Shown here: positions 42,775 through 51,479 of the stretch, one piece after another | Layout: every line of letters begins with the position of its first letter | Position numbering within the stretch: position 1 is the first letter of the stretch | From: Virgisporangium aurantiacum | GTDB taxonomy: Bacteria; Actinomycetota; Actinomycetes; Mycobacteriales; Micromonosporaceae | Reading direction: 5' to 3' | DNA length: 64,000 nt | NCBI RefSeq assembly: GCF_016863635.1 | Contig: NZ_BOPG01000013.1 | Location: forward strand, 99,763 to 163,762 | Position numbers and translations under genes: made by a program | Notes under the pieces: model-generated | Databases searched by the model: none | What the model was told of the DNA's origin: nothing | The model's input: only the letters and a program-made list of their open reading frames with translations

Positions 42775-44451
42775 TCACGCGTGGCGGCGCGACTGCAGAA
42801 CGAAGAACCGACCGGTGACGAACGCGGCGTCGGCATAGGCCGCCGTCGCGGCCGGGTTGGCGCCGGTGCCGTGCAGGTCGCTGAACGCGGCCGTCTGGTT
42901 GACGAACACGCCGCCGGTCAGGTTCTCCGACAGGTGCACGCCGGCGTCGAGAGCGGCCTCGCGTGCCGCGCCGATCACGGCGTCGTCGGTGGAGTAGACC
43001 GACGCGGTGAGCGCGCCGTGCCGGCGCACCGTGTCCCGGAAGATGCGCAGGCTCTCCTCGGTGGACCCGGTGGTGATGAGGAAGCTGACCGGGCCGAACC
43101 ATTCGCTGGTGAACACCTTCTCGTCGCCCGCCGACAGGTTCACCACCAACGGCGTGCGGATCGTGGCGTCGGGGTTGGCGGGGTCCTCGACCTTTTCGGA
43201 CGCACGCACCACCGTCCCGTACGACGGCGCCTCCTCCAGGCGTGACTTCACACCGTCGTTGACGATCGCGCCGAGCGTGCCCGCTGCCCTGACCGGATCG
43301 CCCAACAGCTTGCCCAGCGCGGCCGACAGGTCGGTGCCGAACTCGTCGGGGCTCTTGTGACCGGCGTCGGTGCCGATGCCGCCGGACGGCACCAGCAGGT
43401 TCTGCGGCGTGGTGCACATCTGTCCACTGTAGAGGGACAGCGAGAACGCGAGGTTGCGAAGCAGGCCCTTGTAGTCGTCGGTGGAGTCGACGATCACCGT
43501 GTTGAGGCCGGACTTCTCCGTGTACACGACGGCCTGGCGGGCGTTGTGCTCCAGCCAGTTGCCGAACTCGCTCGATCCGGTGAAGTCGATGACGCGCACG
43601 CGCGGGTCGGTGGCGAGGGTCGCCGCGATCGCGTCACCCGGTTCCTCGGCGGCGAGCGTGACGACGTTCGGGTCGACGCCCACCTCCGCCAGCACCTCGC
43701 GGGCCACCTGAACGCTGATCGCCAGCGGCAGCACCGCGCCCGGGTGCGGCTTGACGATCACCGGGTTGCCGGTGACGAGGCTCGCGAACAGTCCCGGGTA
43801 GCCGTTCCAGGTGGGGAACGTGGTGCAGCCGATCACCAGCGCCACCCCGCGCGGCACGACGGTGAACGTCTTGTCCATCGCGAGCGGGTCGCCACCGCGC
43901 TGCGGCTTCTCCCAGCGGGCCGCGCCGGGGATGCGGACCGACTCGGTGAACGCCTGGACGGTCGCCTCGAGCGCGCGGTCCTGCGCGTGCGGGCCGCCGG
44001 CCTGGAACGCCATCACGAACGCCTGTCCGGTGGTGTGCTGCACCGCGTGCGCCAGCTCGAAACTGCGGGCGTTGATGCGGCGCAGGATCTCCACGGCGAC
44101 GCCGGCCCGCCCCTGCGGACCGACGGCCCGCCACTGCGGCAGGGCCTTCTCCGCGGCGGCGAGCAGCGCCTCGGCGTTCGCCCGCGGGTAGCTGACGCCG
44201 AGGTCGAGCCCGTACGGGGAGCGCTCGGTGCTCACCTGACCGGTGGCGCCGGGCACCTCGACCGGAAAGGGCTTTCCCAGCAGGGCACGGAACGCGGCCT
44301 CGCCGTCGGCGGCGGCCGTTTCGCCGTACACGGACTTGCTCGGCGATTCGGGGAACGGACTCCAGTACTCGCGGGTGTCGAGTGCCGTGCGGGCGCGATC
44401 CAGCAGTTCGCGGTGGCGCTCGTACAGGTCGGCCGGGCTAAGGGTCGTCAT
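42775..44451 (-). CDS. paaN: PaaN-type aldehyde dehydrogenase (phenylacetate pathway family)
   Basis: This 558-residue protein is of the stand-alone PaaN type (REYWSPFPESPS near the N-terminus), with the aldehyde dehydrogenase core: VVPRGVALVIGCTTFPTWN, NPVIVKPHPGA, a DFTGSSEFG cofactor loop and the catalytic Cys in SGQMCTTPQN. This form lacks the C-terminal hotdog hydratase domain of E. coli PaaZ. No other paa gene is in the window, so the physiological substrate is uncertain. GGAG lies 5 nt before the ATG. Confidence 0.88.
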   Translation of the reverse strand: MTTLSPADLYERHRELLDRARTALDTREYWSPFPESPSKSVYGETAAADGEAAFRALLGKPFPVEVPGATGQVSTERSPYGLDLGVSYPRANAEALLAAAEKALPQWRAVGPQGRAGVAVEILRRINARSFELAHAVQHTTGQAFVMAFQAGGPHAQDRALEATVQAFTESVRIPGAARWEKPQRGGDPLAMDKTFTVVPRGVALVIGCTTFPTWNGYPGLFASLVTGNPVIVKPHPGAVLPLAISVQVAREVLAEVGVDPNVVTLAAEEPGDAIAATLATDPRVRVIDFTGSSEFGNWLEHNARQAVVYTEKSGLNTVIVDSTDDYKGLLRNLAFSLSLYSGQMCTTPQNLLVPSGGIGTDAGHKSPDEFGTDLSAALGKLLGDPVRAAGTLGAIVNDGVKSRLEEAPSYGTVVRASEKVEDPANPDATIRTPLVVNLSAGDEKVFTSEWFGPVSFLITTGSTEESLRIFRDTVRRHGALTASVYSTDDAVIGAAREAALDAGVHLSENLTGGVFVNQTAAFSDLHGTGANPAATAAYADAAFVTGRFFVLQSRRHA

Positions 44452-44464
44452 GGGACTCCAGGCT

Positions 44465-44504
44465 CCTCTGGCTGAAGACAGCGGTACCTGATTCCTACCA
44501 GAGG
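44465..44504. promoter_or_regulatory. Inverted repeat upstream of paaN
   Basis: CCTCTGG (44465-44471) and CCAGAGG (44498-44504) form a perfect 7-bp inverted repeat between paaN and the POT transporter gene. It could be an operator for paaN or a weak terminator for the transporter gene. Confidence 0.35.
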
Positions 44505-44543
44505 TCGGGCCGGATCCGCGCCGCGTCGTACAACAGCCGACGA

Positions 44544-46007
44544 TCACCGCACCCCGTGCATGAGCCGGCGGATCACGGGGATCAGCGCCAACAGAGCGAT
44601 GCCGAACGCGATCGCCACCGCGCCGAGCACCCCGAAGTAAGCGCTTTCCCGATCCTCGCTGTAGTAGCGGGCCAGCGTCCCGCTCATCGCCGTACCCAGC
44701 GCGATCGACAGGAAGAACAGGGCGACCATCTGGGTGCGGAAGCGGTCCGGCGCCAGTTTCGTGGTCACCGACAGGCCGACCGGCGAGATCAGCAGCTCGG
44801 CGACGGTGAACACCAGCAGGATCCCGACCAGCGCGAGCAGCGGCGCGCTGTTCTCCCCGCCACCGGCCAGCGGCAGGAACAGCAGGAACGCCAGCCCCAT
44901 GATGATCGTTCCGGCCGCGAACTTGACCGGGGTCGACGGTTGACGGTCGCCGAGCCGTGTCCACAGGGCGGCGAACACGCCCGCGAGCACGATGATGAAC
45001 ACCGGGTTGATCGACTGGACCCACGACACCGGCATCTCCCACCCGAACAGGTCGCGGTCGAGGCGGGTGTCGGAGTAGATCGTGACGACCGTGAACTGCT
45101 GCTGGTACAGCGACCAGAACACGGCGCTGGTCACGAACAGCGGGATGAACGCCACCACGCGCTGCCGCTCGACCCGGCTCAGGTGCCGGTCGGCCAGGAT
45201 CACCGCGAGGTACGCGACCGCCGCGACCGCGCTGACCACGACGACGATCGTCGACAGCCGCCGCGCCGGCAGCAGCCCGGCGATCGCGAGCAGCGCGACG
45301 GCCACCACGATGAGCACGCCGATCCCCACCGCCATGAGCCGGCGGTTCTCCGGCAACGGGTTCGGCACGTCGCGGCCGACGTCGCCGAGCCGGCGCCGGC
45401 CGAGGGTGTACTGGGTCAGCCCGAGGGCCATGCCGACCGCCGCGAGCCCGAACCCGTAGTGGAAGCCAACATTCTGTTGAAGCAGCCCGGTGAGCAGCGG
45501 ACCCATGAGCGCGCCGATGTTGATGCCCATGTAGAACAGCGAGAACCCGGCATCGCGGCGCTGATCGTCCGGCGCGTAGAGCGAGCCGACGAGCGACGTC
45601 GCGTTCGCCTTGACCCCGCCGCTGCCGAACGCCACCAGCACCAGGCCGACCCCGACGCCGGCGAGGCCGGGCAGCAGCGCGAGCGCGATGTGACCCGCCA
45701 TCACCGTCACCGCGCTGTAGAACAGGACGCGCTCGGCGCCCCACACGCGGTCGGCGAGCCAGGCGCCGAGCACGGTCGACAGGTACACGAGGCCGCCGTA
45801 GGCGCCGACGATGCTGGTCGCCGTCGCCTTGTCGATGCCGAGGCCACCCTCGGCCGCCGAGTAGTACAGGTAGATCAGCAGGATCCCCTGCATGCCGTAG
45901 AACGAGAACCGTTCCCAGAGCTCGACGCCGAACAGGTTGGCCAGCGCCGGCGGCTGTCCGAAGAACGTGCGTTCACGAGGGGCGGTGGGCGCGACACCGG
46001 TCGTCAT
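44544..46007 (-). CDS. POT/PTR family proton-coupled peptide transporter
   Basis: This 487-residue transporter has about 12-14 helices with the POT signature ELWERFSFYGMQGILLIYLY in the first helix and FYMGINIGALMGPLL in the middle. The ATG at 46007 lies 7 nt after TAGACA, near leaderless spacing. It probably imports di- and tripeptides with protons. It is divergent from the MFS gene at 46125. Confidence 0.94.
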   Translation of the reverse strand: MTTGVAPTAPRERTFFGQPPALANLFGVELWERFSFYGMQGILLIYLYYSAAEGGLGIDKATATSIVGAYGGLVYLSTVLGAWLADRVWGAERVLFYSAVTVMAGHIALALLPGLAGVGVGLVLVAFGSGGVKANATSLVGSLYAPDDQRRDAGFSLFYMGINIGALMGPLLTGLLQQNVGFHYGFGLAAVGMALGLTQYTLGRRRLGDVGRDVPNPLPENRRLMAVGIGVLIVVAVALLAIAGLLPARRLSTIVVVVSAVAAVAYLAVILADRHLSRVERQRVVAFIPLFVTSAVFWSLYQQQFTVVTIYSDTRLDRDLFGWEMPVSWVQSINPVFIIVLAGVFAALWTRLGDRQPSTPVKFAAGTIIMGLAFLLFLPLAGGGENSAPLLALVGILLVFTVAELLISPVGLSVTTKLAPDRFRTQMVALFFLSIALGTAMSGTLARYYSEDRESAYFGVLGAVAIAFGIALLALIPVIRRLMHGVR

Positions 46008-46124
46008 AGATGTGTGTCTACCCACAGCCGCACGAACATCACTCCCCTCTAGCAAGACGGACGTACGGTTTGCTATGTTCGCGGTCGGCCGGATTGATGG
46101 TGGCGAAAGGTCAGGTGACCCGGC

Positions 46125-47324
46125 GTGACAGGTCAGTCGACCGACATGACAGGTCAGGTCACGAGCCTGCGGTCGGTCGGATCGACCGTCTACCTTCCGT
46201 CGCTGCTGTTCGGCATCGGGCAGGGCGCGGTCGTCCCGGTGCTCGTCGTGTCGGCCCGTGAGCTGGGCGCCTCGCTGGCCGTGGCCGGGTTCGTGGTCGC
46301 GCTCATGGGCATCGGAAAGATCGTCGCCGACGTGCCGGCGGGCATCCTGGCCGACCGCGTCGGCGAGCGGCGGGCGATGCTCGTCGCGATCGTCATCGCC
46401 CTGGCCTCGCTCGTGGTGTGCGCGTTCGCGCCGGCCGTGTGGGTGCTCGGCGCCGGCGTCACCGGGCTCGGGCTGGCGCAGGCCGTCTGGGGACTGGCCC
46501 GCCAGGCGTACCTGACCGACGTGATGCCGTACCACCTGCGCGCCCGCGCGCTGTCCACACTCGGCGGCACCCAGCGGATCGGCCTGTTCGTGGGCCCGTT
46601 CCTGTCCGCGGGCGCGGTCAGCGTGTGGGGAATCGGCGCGGCGTACGGGATCCACGTCGTGGTCGTGGTGATCGCGGGTGCGGTCATGCTCGCGCTTCCG
46701 GAGCCGCCGACGGGACGCGCCAGCCGCACGCCGGAGACGCCGTCCGGGACGCTCGACACGGTCCGGCGGCACCTCCCCGTGCTGCGGACGCTCGCCATGG
46801 GCGCACTGCTGCTCAGCGCGGTACGTGCCGGCCGTCCGGTCGCGATCCCGTTGTGGGCCGAGCATCTCGGCCTCGACGCGGCGCAGACCAGCCTCATCTT
46901 CGGCGTGTCCGGCGGCATCGAGGCGCTGGTGTTCTACCCGGCCGGCTTCCTCATGGACCGGTACGGGCGGCTGTTCACCGTGCTGATGTCGACGATCGGA
47001 CTCGCGGCGGCGTACCTGCTGCTGCCGTTCACCAACGGCTTCGTCGCGCTGATGTGCGTCGGCGCGGTGATGGGTCTGTTCAACGGCATGGGCAGCGGCA
47101 TCAACATGACCATCAGCGCCGACGTCTCACCGCCGGACAACCGGCCCACGTTCCTCGGCGTGTGGCGGTTGCTCAGCGACATCGGCAACGGGCTCGGGCC
47201 GCTGCTCGTCGGCGGGATCGCGGCGGTCGCACTGGCACCCGCAGTGGCGTCGCTCGGCGTGGTGTCCGGGCTGTCCGCCGTCATCATGGCCGTGTGGCTG
47301 CCGCGCTACTCGGCGAGGCGCTGA
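46125..47324 (+). CDS. MFS transporter
   Basis: This 399-residue, 12-helix MFS protein has the loop 2-3 motif GILADRVGERRAM and the equivalent GFLMDRYGRLFTV in the second half. The start is unsure: GTG 46125 and ATG 46146 are both in frame, and the DNA here holds a duplicated TGACAGGTCAG. TATGTT at 46074-46079 may be its -10. The substrate is unknown; a drug or metabolite exporter is likely. Its end overlaps the convergent LLM gene by 19 bp. Confidence 0.9.
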   Translation: MTGQSTDMTGQVTSLRSVGSTVYLPSLLFGIGQGAVVPVLVVSARELGASLAVAGFVVALMGIGKIVADVPAGILADRVGERRAMLVAIVIALASLVVCAFAPAVWVLGAGVTGLGLAQAVWGLARQAYLTDVMPYHLRARALSTLGGTQRIGLFVGPFLSAGAVSVWGIGAAYGIHVVVVVIAGAVMLALPEPPTGRASRTPETPSGTLDTVRRHLPVLRTLAMGALLLSAVRAGRPVAIPLWAEHLGLDAAQTSLIFGVSGGIEALVFYPAGFLMDRYGRLFTVLMSTIGLAAAYLLLPFTNGFVALMCVGAVMGLFNGMGSGINMTISADVSPPDNRPTFLGVWRLLSDIGNGLGPLLVGGIAAVALAPAVASLGVVSGLSAVIMAVWLPRYSARR

Positions 47325-48184
47325 ATCACCTTCTCGACGAACGTGTCCATCCAGCGACGGCGTTCGTCCCGCTCCGTGAGCCCGAAGCCGGGGACGATGA
47401 ACTCGTCGAGCCCGGCCGCCTCGTACCGTCGCAGCGTCTCCACCAGACGCGACGGCTCGCCCGCGATCACCGGGAAACGGCTTTCCTCCGGGGCTTCGGT
47501 GCCGAGGAACACCACCGCCTGCGCGCTCCGGACGATCGTGGACGGGTCGCGGCCGACCGCCGCACAGTGCTCGGCGAGCACCGCGCTCTTGTGCTCGAAC
47601 GTCTCCGGCGTGCCCCACGTGTTCCACTCGTCGGCGTGCCGCGCCACGATCCGCAGCGTGCGCTTCTCGCCGCCACCGCCGATGAGGATCGGCAGCGGCG
47701 ACTGCACCGGTTTCGGCTCGCAGGTCGCGTCGGTGAGCGTGTAGTGCTCGCCGGCGAAGCTGAACCGCTGCTGGGTGAGGAGACCGCGCAGCACCTGCAC
47801 GGCCTCCTCGAACCGGTCGAGCCGTTCGCGTACCGGCGGCAGCGTGATGCCGTACTGCTCGTGCTCGTTGACCTGCCAGCCGGCCCCGACACCGAGCACC
47901 AGGCGGCCGCCGCTGATCCGGTCGACGGTCGCCGCCATGTTCGCGACGACCGCCGGGTGCCGGTACGTGTTGCCCAGCACCAGCGTTCCGATCCGGACGC
48001 GGGGCACCAGCGCGGCGAGCGCCGCGACCACGGCGCCCGCCTCCAGCACCGGACCCGCGCCGTTGTTCGGCATGAAATGGTCGGCGACGTACACGCCGTC
48101 CCACCCGCCGGCCTCGGCATGCCGTGCGGCGTCGAGGAATTCGTCGAACGACTGCGCCGCACCGGGCCAGAACGAGAATTTCAC
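47306..48184 (-). CDS. LLM class oxidoreductase, probably F420-dependent
   Basis: This 292-residue luciferase-like monooxygenase-fold protein has the typical N-terminal MKFSFWPG, GVYVADHF, RVRIGTLVLGNTYRHPAVVA and GRLVLGVGAGW segments. Actinobacterial members of this size usually use F420. The GTG start overlaps the stop of the tiny MFS partner gene (GTGA), so it is coupled to the transporter operon. Confidence 0.9.
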   Translation of the reverse strand: MKFSFWPGAAQSFDEFLDAARHAEAGGWDGVYVADHFMPNNGAGPVLEAGAVVAALAALVPRVRIGTLVLGNTYRHPAVVANMAATVDRISGGRLVLGVGAGWQVNEHEQYGITLPPVRERLDRFEEAVQVLRGLLTQQRFSFAGEHYTLTDATCEPKPVQSPLPILIGGGGEKRTLRIVARHADEWNTWGTPETFEHKSAVLAEHCAAVGRDPSTIVRSAQAVVFLGTEAPEESRFPVIAGEPSRLVETLRRYEAAGLDEFIVPGFGLTERDERRRWMDTFVEKVIQRLAE

Positions 48185-48285
48185 GTGAAGAGCTTAGCCG
48201 CCGTCCTGACCGTCTGGATCACGCCGTACCCGAGCAGCACCGTGACCAACAGCCACGACACGACCAACCGCATCGTCTGGTTCAT
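48181..48285 (-). CDS. MFS transporter small subunit (34 residues)
   Basis: This 34-residue peptide has a single membrane helix (LVVSWLLVTVLLGYGVIQTV) and a basic C-terminus. Its ATG lies 4 bp inside the end of the OFA-type MFS gene, and its stop overlaps the LLM gene. Small peptides in this position are known next to OFA-family transporters in actinobacteria and are annotated as MFS transporter small subunits. It is too short for most gene finders. Confidence 0.75.
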   Translation of the reverse strand: MNQTMRLVVSWLLVTVLLGYGVIQTVRTAAKLFT

Positions 48286-49679
48286 CGCGGGCTCCCTTCC
48301 AACAGTTCCTGCCCGTGCTCCTCGTGGTACTTCTCCGCCACCGGCCGGATCAACAGGTTCGCGACGAAACCGACGGCGAGCACGCCGACCATCGTGAACA
48401 GGGCCGGCCGGTACGCCTCGGCGGTGAGCGTTCCGGGCTTGCCCTGCGCGTCCAGGAAGCCGTTGATGATGAGCGGGCCGGCGACGCCGGCCGCCGACCA
48501 CGCCGTGAGCAGACGGCCGTGGATCGCGCCGACCTGGAACGTGCCGAACAGGTCGCGCAGGTACGCCGGAACGGTCGCGAACCCGCCGCCGTAGAACGAC
48601 AGGATCACGCCTGTCATCACGACGAACAGCGCGGTCGCGGCGGATCCGACGGTGGCCACCAACGTGTACAGCACCATGCCGCCGCCGAGGTACAGCATGT
48701 AGATCGGCTTGCGGCCGACAACGTCCGATGTGGACGACCACACGAAGCGGCCGGCCATGTTGAACAACGACAGCACACCGACGAAACCACCGGCCGCCGC
48801 CACCGTGACGGTCGACGTGCCGCCCTCCCGGAAGAAGTCCTGGATCATCGGGCTGGCCTGTTCCAGGATTCCGATGCCGGCGGTGACGTTGCAGAAAAGC
48901 ACCGTCCACAGTAGCCAGAACGAGGGGGTCTTGATGGCGTTGGCGGCCGACACGTTCGCGGTCGTCACCAAGGGCTTCGCCGCCACCGTGGCGGGGTCGA
49001 ATCCTTCCGGCTTCCAGCCCTCGGCCGGCACCCGCACGTTGACGACACCGAACATCATGATGATGAAGTAGAGGACGCCGAGCGTCACGAACAGGAGCAC
49101 CAACGCGTGCCCGTCGGCGACGGACGCCGCGTTGTTCGGGTCGTAGCCGGAGTCGTAGAACGACATCAGTTGGCGCGACAGCGGGCTGGCGATCAGCGCG
49201 CCGCCACCGAAGCCCATGATGGCCAGTCCCGTGGCCAGACCCGGGCGGTCGGGGAACCACTTGATGAGCGTCGACACCGGCGAGATGTAGCCGATGCCGA
49301 GCCCGATGCCGCCGAGGAAGCCGTAGCCGAAGTACACCAACCACAGCTGCTTCGTCGCGATGCCGAGCGCGGCGACCAGGAAACCGCTTGCCCAGAACAC
49401 GGCCGACACGAACATCGCCTTGCGCGGTCCGTTCGACTCCACCCACGTGCCGCCGAGGGCGGCCGACAGGCCGAGCATGACGATCGCAATGCTGAAGATG
49501 ATGCCGATCGCGGTCTGGCTGACGTCGAAGTGCGCGATCAGCGAGTTCTTGTAGACGCTCGTGGCGTACGCCTGGCCGATGCACAGGTGTACCGACAGAG
49601 CGGCGGGCGGGATCAGCCACCGGCTGTATCCCGGTGGGGCGACGGTGTGCTGTCGATCAAGGGCGGAGAGAATCGACAC
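48282..49679 (-). CDS. OFA-family MFS transporter (oxalate/formate antiporter-like)
   Basis: This 465-residue, 12-helix protein has the OFA landmarks APPGYSRWLIPPAALSVHLCIGQAYA at the N-terminus, GIGLGIGYISPVSTLIKWFPDRPG and FVWSSTSDVVGRKP. The start is GTG 49679 because AAGGAGG lies 6 nt upstream, which gives the usual short N-terminus; longer frames do not fit the family. It probably exchanges a small carboxylate and works with the 34-residue partner. Confidence 0.93.
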   Translation of the reverse strand: MSILSALDRQHTVAPPGYSRWLIPPAALSVHLCIGQAYATSVYKNSLIAHFDVSQTAIGIIFSIAIVMLGLSAALGGTWVESNGPRKAMFVSAVFWASGFLVAALGIATKQLWLVYFGYGFLGGIGLGIGYISPVSTLIKWFPDRPGLATGLAIMGFGGGALIASPLSRQLMSFYDSGYDPNNAASVADGHALVLLFVTLGVLYFIIMMFGVVNVRVPAEGWKPEGFDPATVAAKPLVTTANVSAANAIKTPSFWLLWTVLFCNVTAGIGILEQASPMIQDFFREGGTSTVTVAAAGGFVGVLSLFNMAGRFVWSSTSDVVGRKPIYMLYLGGGMVLYTLVATVGSAATALFVVMTGVILSFYGGGFATVPAYLRDLFGTFQVGAIHGRLLTAWSAAGVAGPLIINGFLDAQGKPGTLTAEAYRPALFTMVGVLAVGFVANLLIRPVAEKYHEEHGQELLEGSPR

Positions 49680-49740
49680 GACCGACCTCCTTGAGCCGGT
49701 GAGAACCCGCAGGCCAACTACCACATCGACGGCGATCGCA

Positions 49741-49793
49741 AACACGATCGTTGACAACGCAAGCACGATCGCGGACAAAACGGAACACGATCC
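49741..49793. promoter_or_regulatory. Three direct repeats in a promoter region
   Basis: AACACGATCG (49741-49750), AAGCACGATCG (49761-49771) and GAACACGATCC (49783-49793) are spaced 20-22 bp apart, two helical turns, and flank TTGACA at 49751. They lie between divergent genes and look like sites for a cooperative regulator. Confidence 0.4.
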
Positions 49794-49827
49794 CGGCTCC
49801 GGTACGGTGAGCGGCGGATCGACGTCG

Positions 49828-50964
49828 ATGAACGGACGGCACGTTGTGGACGAGACACTTGGCCTCCTCGGTCACCCCGGCGGCATCCTGGTCGACCACC
49901 CGAGGCTGCGGGTCGGTGTGGTCGCGGCGATCAGCCGACGCGACGGCCTGGAACTGGAACTCGTCGCCCGCAGCCCGCGCAACCCCGACTCGATGACCGA
50001 TCCGCCGGCCCCGCGCGTCCTGCTCCCCCGCTACGAGGAGGGCATGAACCTGCGCGTCGCCTGGCTCGACGCCGACGACCGCCCGCACTGGGAGTACGGC
50101 TCGGTCGACGTGAGCACCGGCTACCCGTTCAACGGCACCGTCCTGCAGACCAGAATGCTCCTCCCGCCGATGTTCGACCGGGCCCGGATCGTGCTGGCGT
50201 GGCCGGAAATCGGTTTCCCGGAGGCCGTGGTCACGCTGCCGCTGCCCGACCGCGAAGCCGTCACCGACGCCGAGGTCTCGGTCTGGACCGCGCCGGTCGA
50301 CGCCCGGCCCGTCCCGACCGGACTCGCCTTCCGTCCGACCACCCTGCACTCACTCGACGTCGACGCCGAGGCGGGCCTGATCCTGTCGGGCCCGCGCGTC
50401 CTGCACCGCGGCGACCACGCGGTGGTGGTACTGACCCGGCTGACGCTGGTCGGCCCGGCGCTGTCCCTGGATATCCACAGCATCGCCCGCGGCCGGCCGG
50501 GCGGCGTCGCGACGATGGCCGCGATGTACGGCCCGCGCCACCGTTCGCACGCGGAGAACCCGCCGGAAGGTCCGACCCGAACGGGCCGGATCGAGCCGGA
50601 GCACCCCCGCGATCCGGGCGTCGGCGCGTCGATCGCCCTCCTCCACCCCGCCGCGACAGACGGATCCGACACTGGCGACGCGACGGACGGATCCGACACC
50701 GACGGCGCGACAGACGGAGCCGCAATCGGCGACACCGCGGACCGGGCCGCAATCGGCGAGACGGCGGACCGGGCCGCGATCGGCGGCGGTGGGGCGAGTT
50801 GGCTGATGCCGGCCAAGGGCACCACCGCCGGTGGCGAGGACACGTTCTCCGGCCGCGCCGAGTATGCGTTCGACCGCCCGGCAAGCGCTTTCCTCGACCT
50901 GGTGGTCGGCTGGCCGGAGGCCGGCCTCGCCGACGCGCACGTCCGCCTGCCGCTCATCACCTGA
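49828..50964 (+). CDS. Hypothetical protein with internal repeats
   Basis: This 378-residue soluble protein belongs to no family I recognise. It appears to consist of three related beta-rich modules (LQTRMLLPPMFDRARIVLAWPEIGFPEAVVTLPLP and, at the C-terminus, YAFDRPASAFLDLVVGWPEAGLADAHVRLPL are clearly duplicated). A repetitive stretch of the TDGSDTDGATDGA and TADRAAIGE type separates the last module. The start could be ATG 49828 or the GTG at 49846. Confidence 0.75.
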   Translation: MNGRHVVDETLGLLGHPGGILVDHPRLRVGVVAAISRRDGLELELVARSPRNPDSMTDPPAPRVLLPRYEEGMNLRVAWLDADDRPHWEYGSVDVSTGYPFNGTVLQTRMLLPPMFDRARIVLAWPEIGFPEAVVTLPLPDREAVTDAEVSVWTAPVDARPVPTGLAFRPTTLHSLDVDAEAGLILSGPRVLHRGDHAVVVLTRLTLVGPALSLDIHSIARGRPGGVATMAAMYGPRHRSHAENPPEGPTRTGRIEPEHPRDPGVGASIALLHPAATDGSDTGDATDGSDTDGATDGAAIGDTADRAAIGETADRAAIGGGGASWLMPAKGTTAGGEDTFSGRAEYAFDRPASAFLDLVVGWPEAGLADAHVRLPLIT

Positions 50965-51065
50965 AGCGACCTGAAGCGAACGGCATTACCTCCGGCGTAA
51001 TCGACGCGGTGCGCGGCGCGCGCCAGAGTTACTCCCGCAACCAGCAATCGACTGAGGGAGTGGTC

Positions 51066-51431
51066 ATGAGTGACGCCGACACCACCGTGGCGCGGTACCT
51101 GGACATGTGGAACGAGACCGACGCCGCCGCGCGGCGGGCGCTCGTCGAGGAGGTGTGCGCGCCGGATGTCCGGTACGTCGACCCGCTTGCCGCGGTCACC
51201 GGACGGGACGCGGTCGACGGGCTGATCGGCGCGGTGCAGCAACAGTTCGCCGGCCTCACGTTCACGCCGGGCGGGGCCACGGACGCGCACCACGAACAGG
51301 CGCGGTTCACCTGGCATCTGGGCCGGCCCGGCGACGAGCCGTTGGTCGTCGGCTTCGACGTCGTCGAGTTCGCCCCCGACGGGCGGATCGCGAGGGTGCT
51401 CGGCTTCCTCGACAAGGTGCCGAGCGCGTAA
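51066..51431 (+). CDS. SnoaL/NTF2-like protein
   Basis: This 121-residue protein of the NTF2-like fold has VARYLDMWNETDAAARRALVEEV, DVRYVDPLAAVTGRDAV and a final FDVVEFAPDGRIARVLGFLD strand pair. Members are small enzymes or binding proteins for hydrophobic ligands; no specific role can be given. GAGGGAG lies upstream of the ATG. Confidence 0.9.
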   Translation: MSDADTTVARYLDMWNETDAAARRALVEEVCAPDVRYVDPLAAVTGRDAVDGLIGAVQQQFAGLTFTPGGATDAHHEQARFTWHLGRPGDEPLVVGFDVVEFAPDGRIARVLGFLDKVPSA

Positions 51432-51467
51432 AAGACGCCGAGCACGTAGGACAAGGCGCAAGATCGT

Positions 51468-51473
51468 TAGACT
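51468..51473 (+). promoter_or_regulatory. Leaderless -10 element for GNAT gene
   Basis: TAGACT, then 6 nt, then the GTG at 51480, which decides for that GTG over the neighbouring ATG. Confidence 0.5.
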
Positions 51474-51479
51474 CGACCC

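Noticed and set aside
42775..45744. Fusion frame of POT transporter shadow with PaaN
   Set aside because: The transporter is read correctly in a different frame; PaaN starts at 44451 with its own ribosome binding site.
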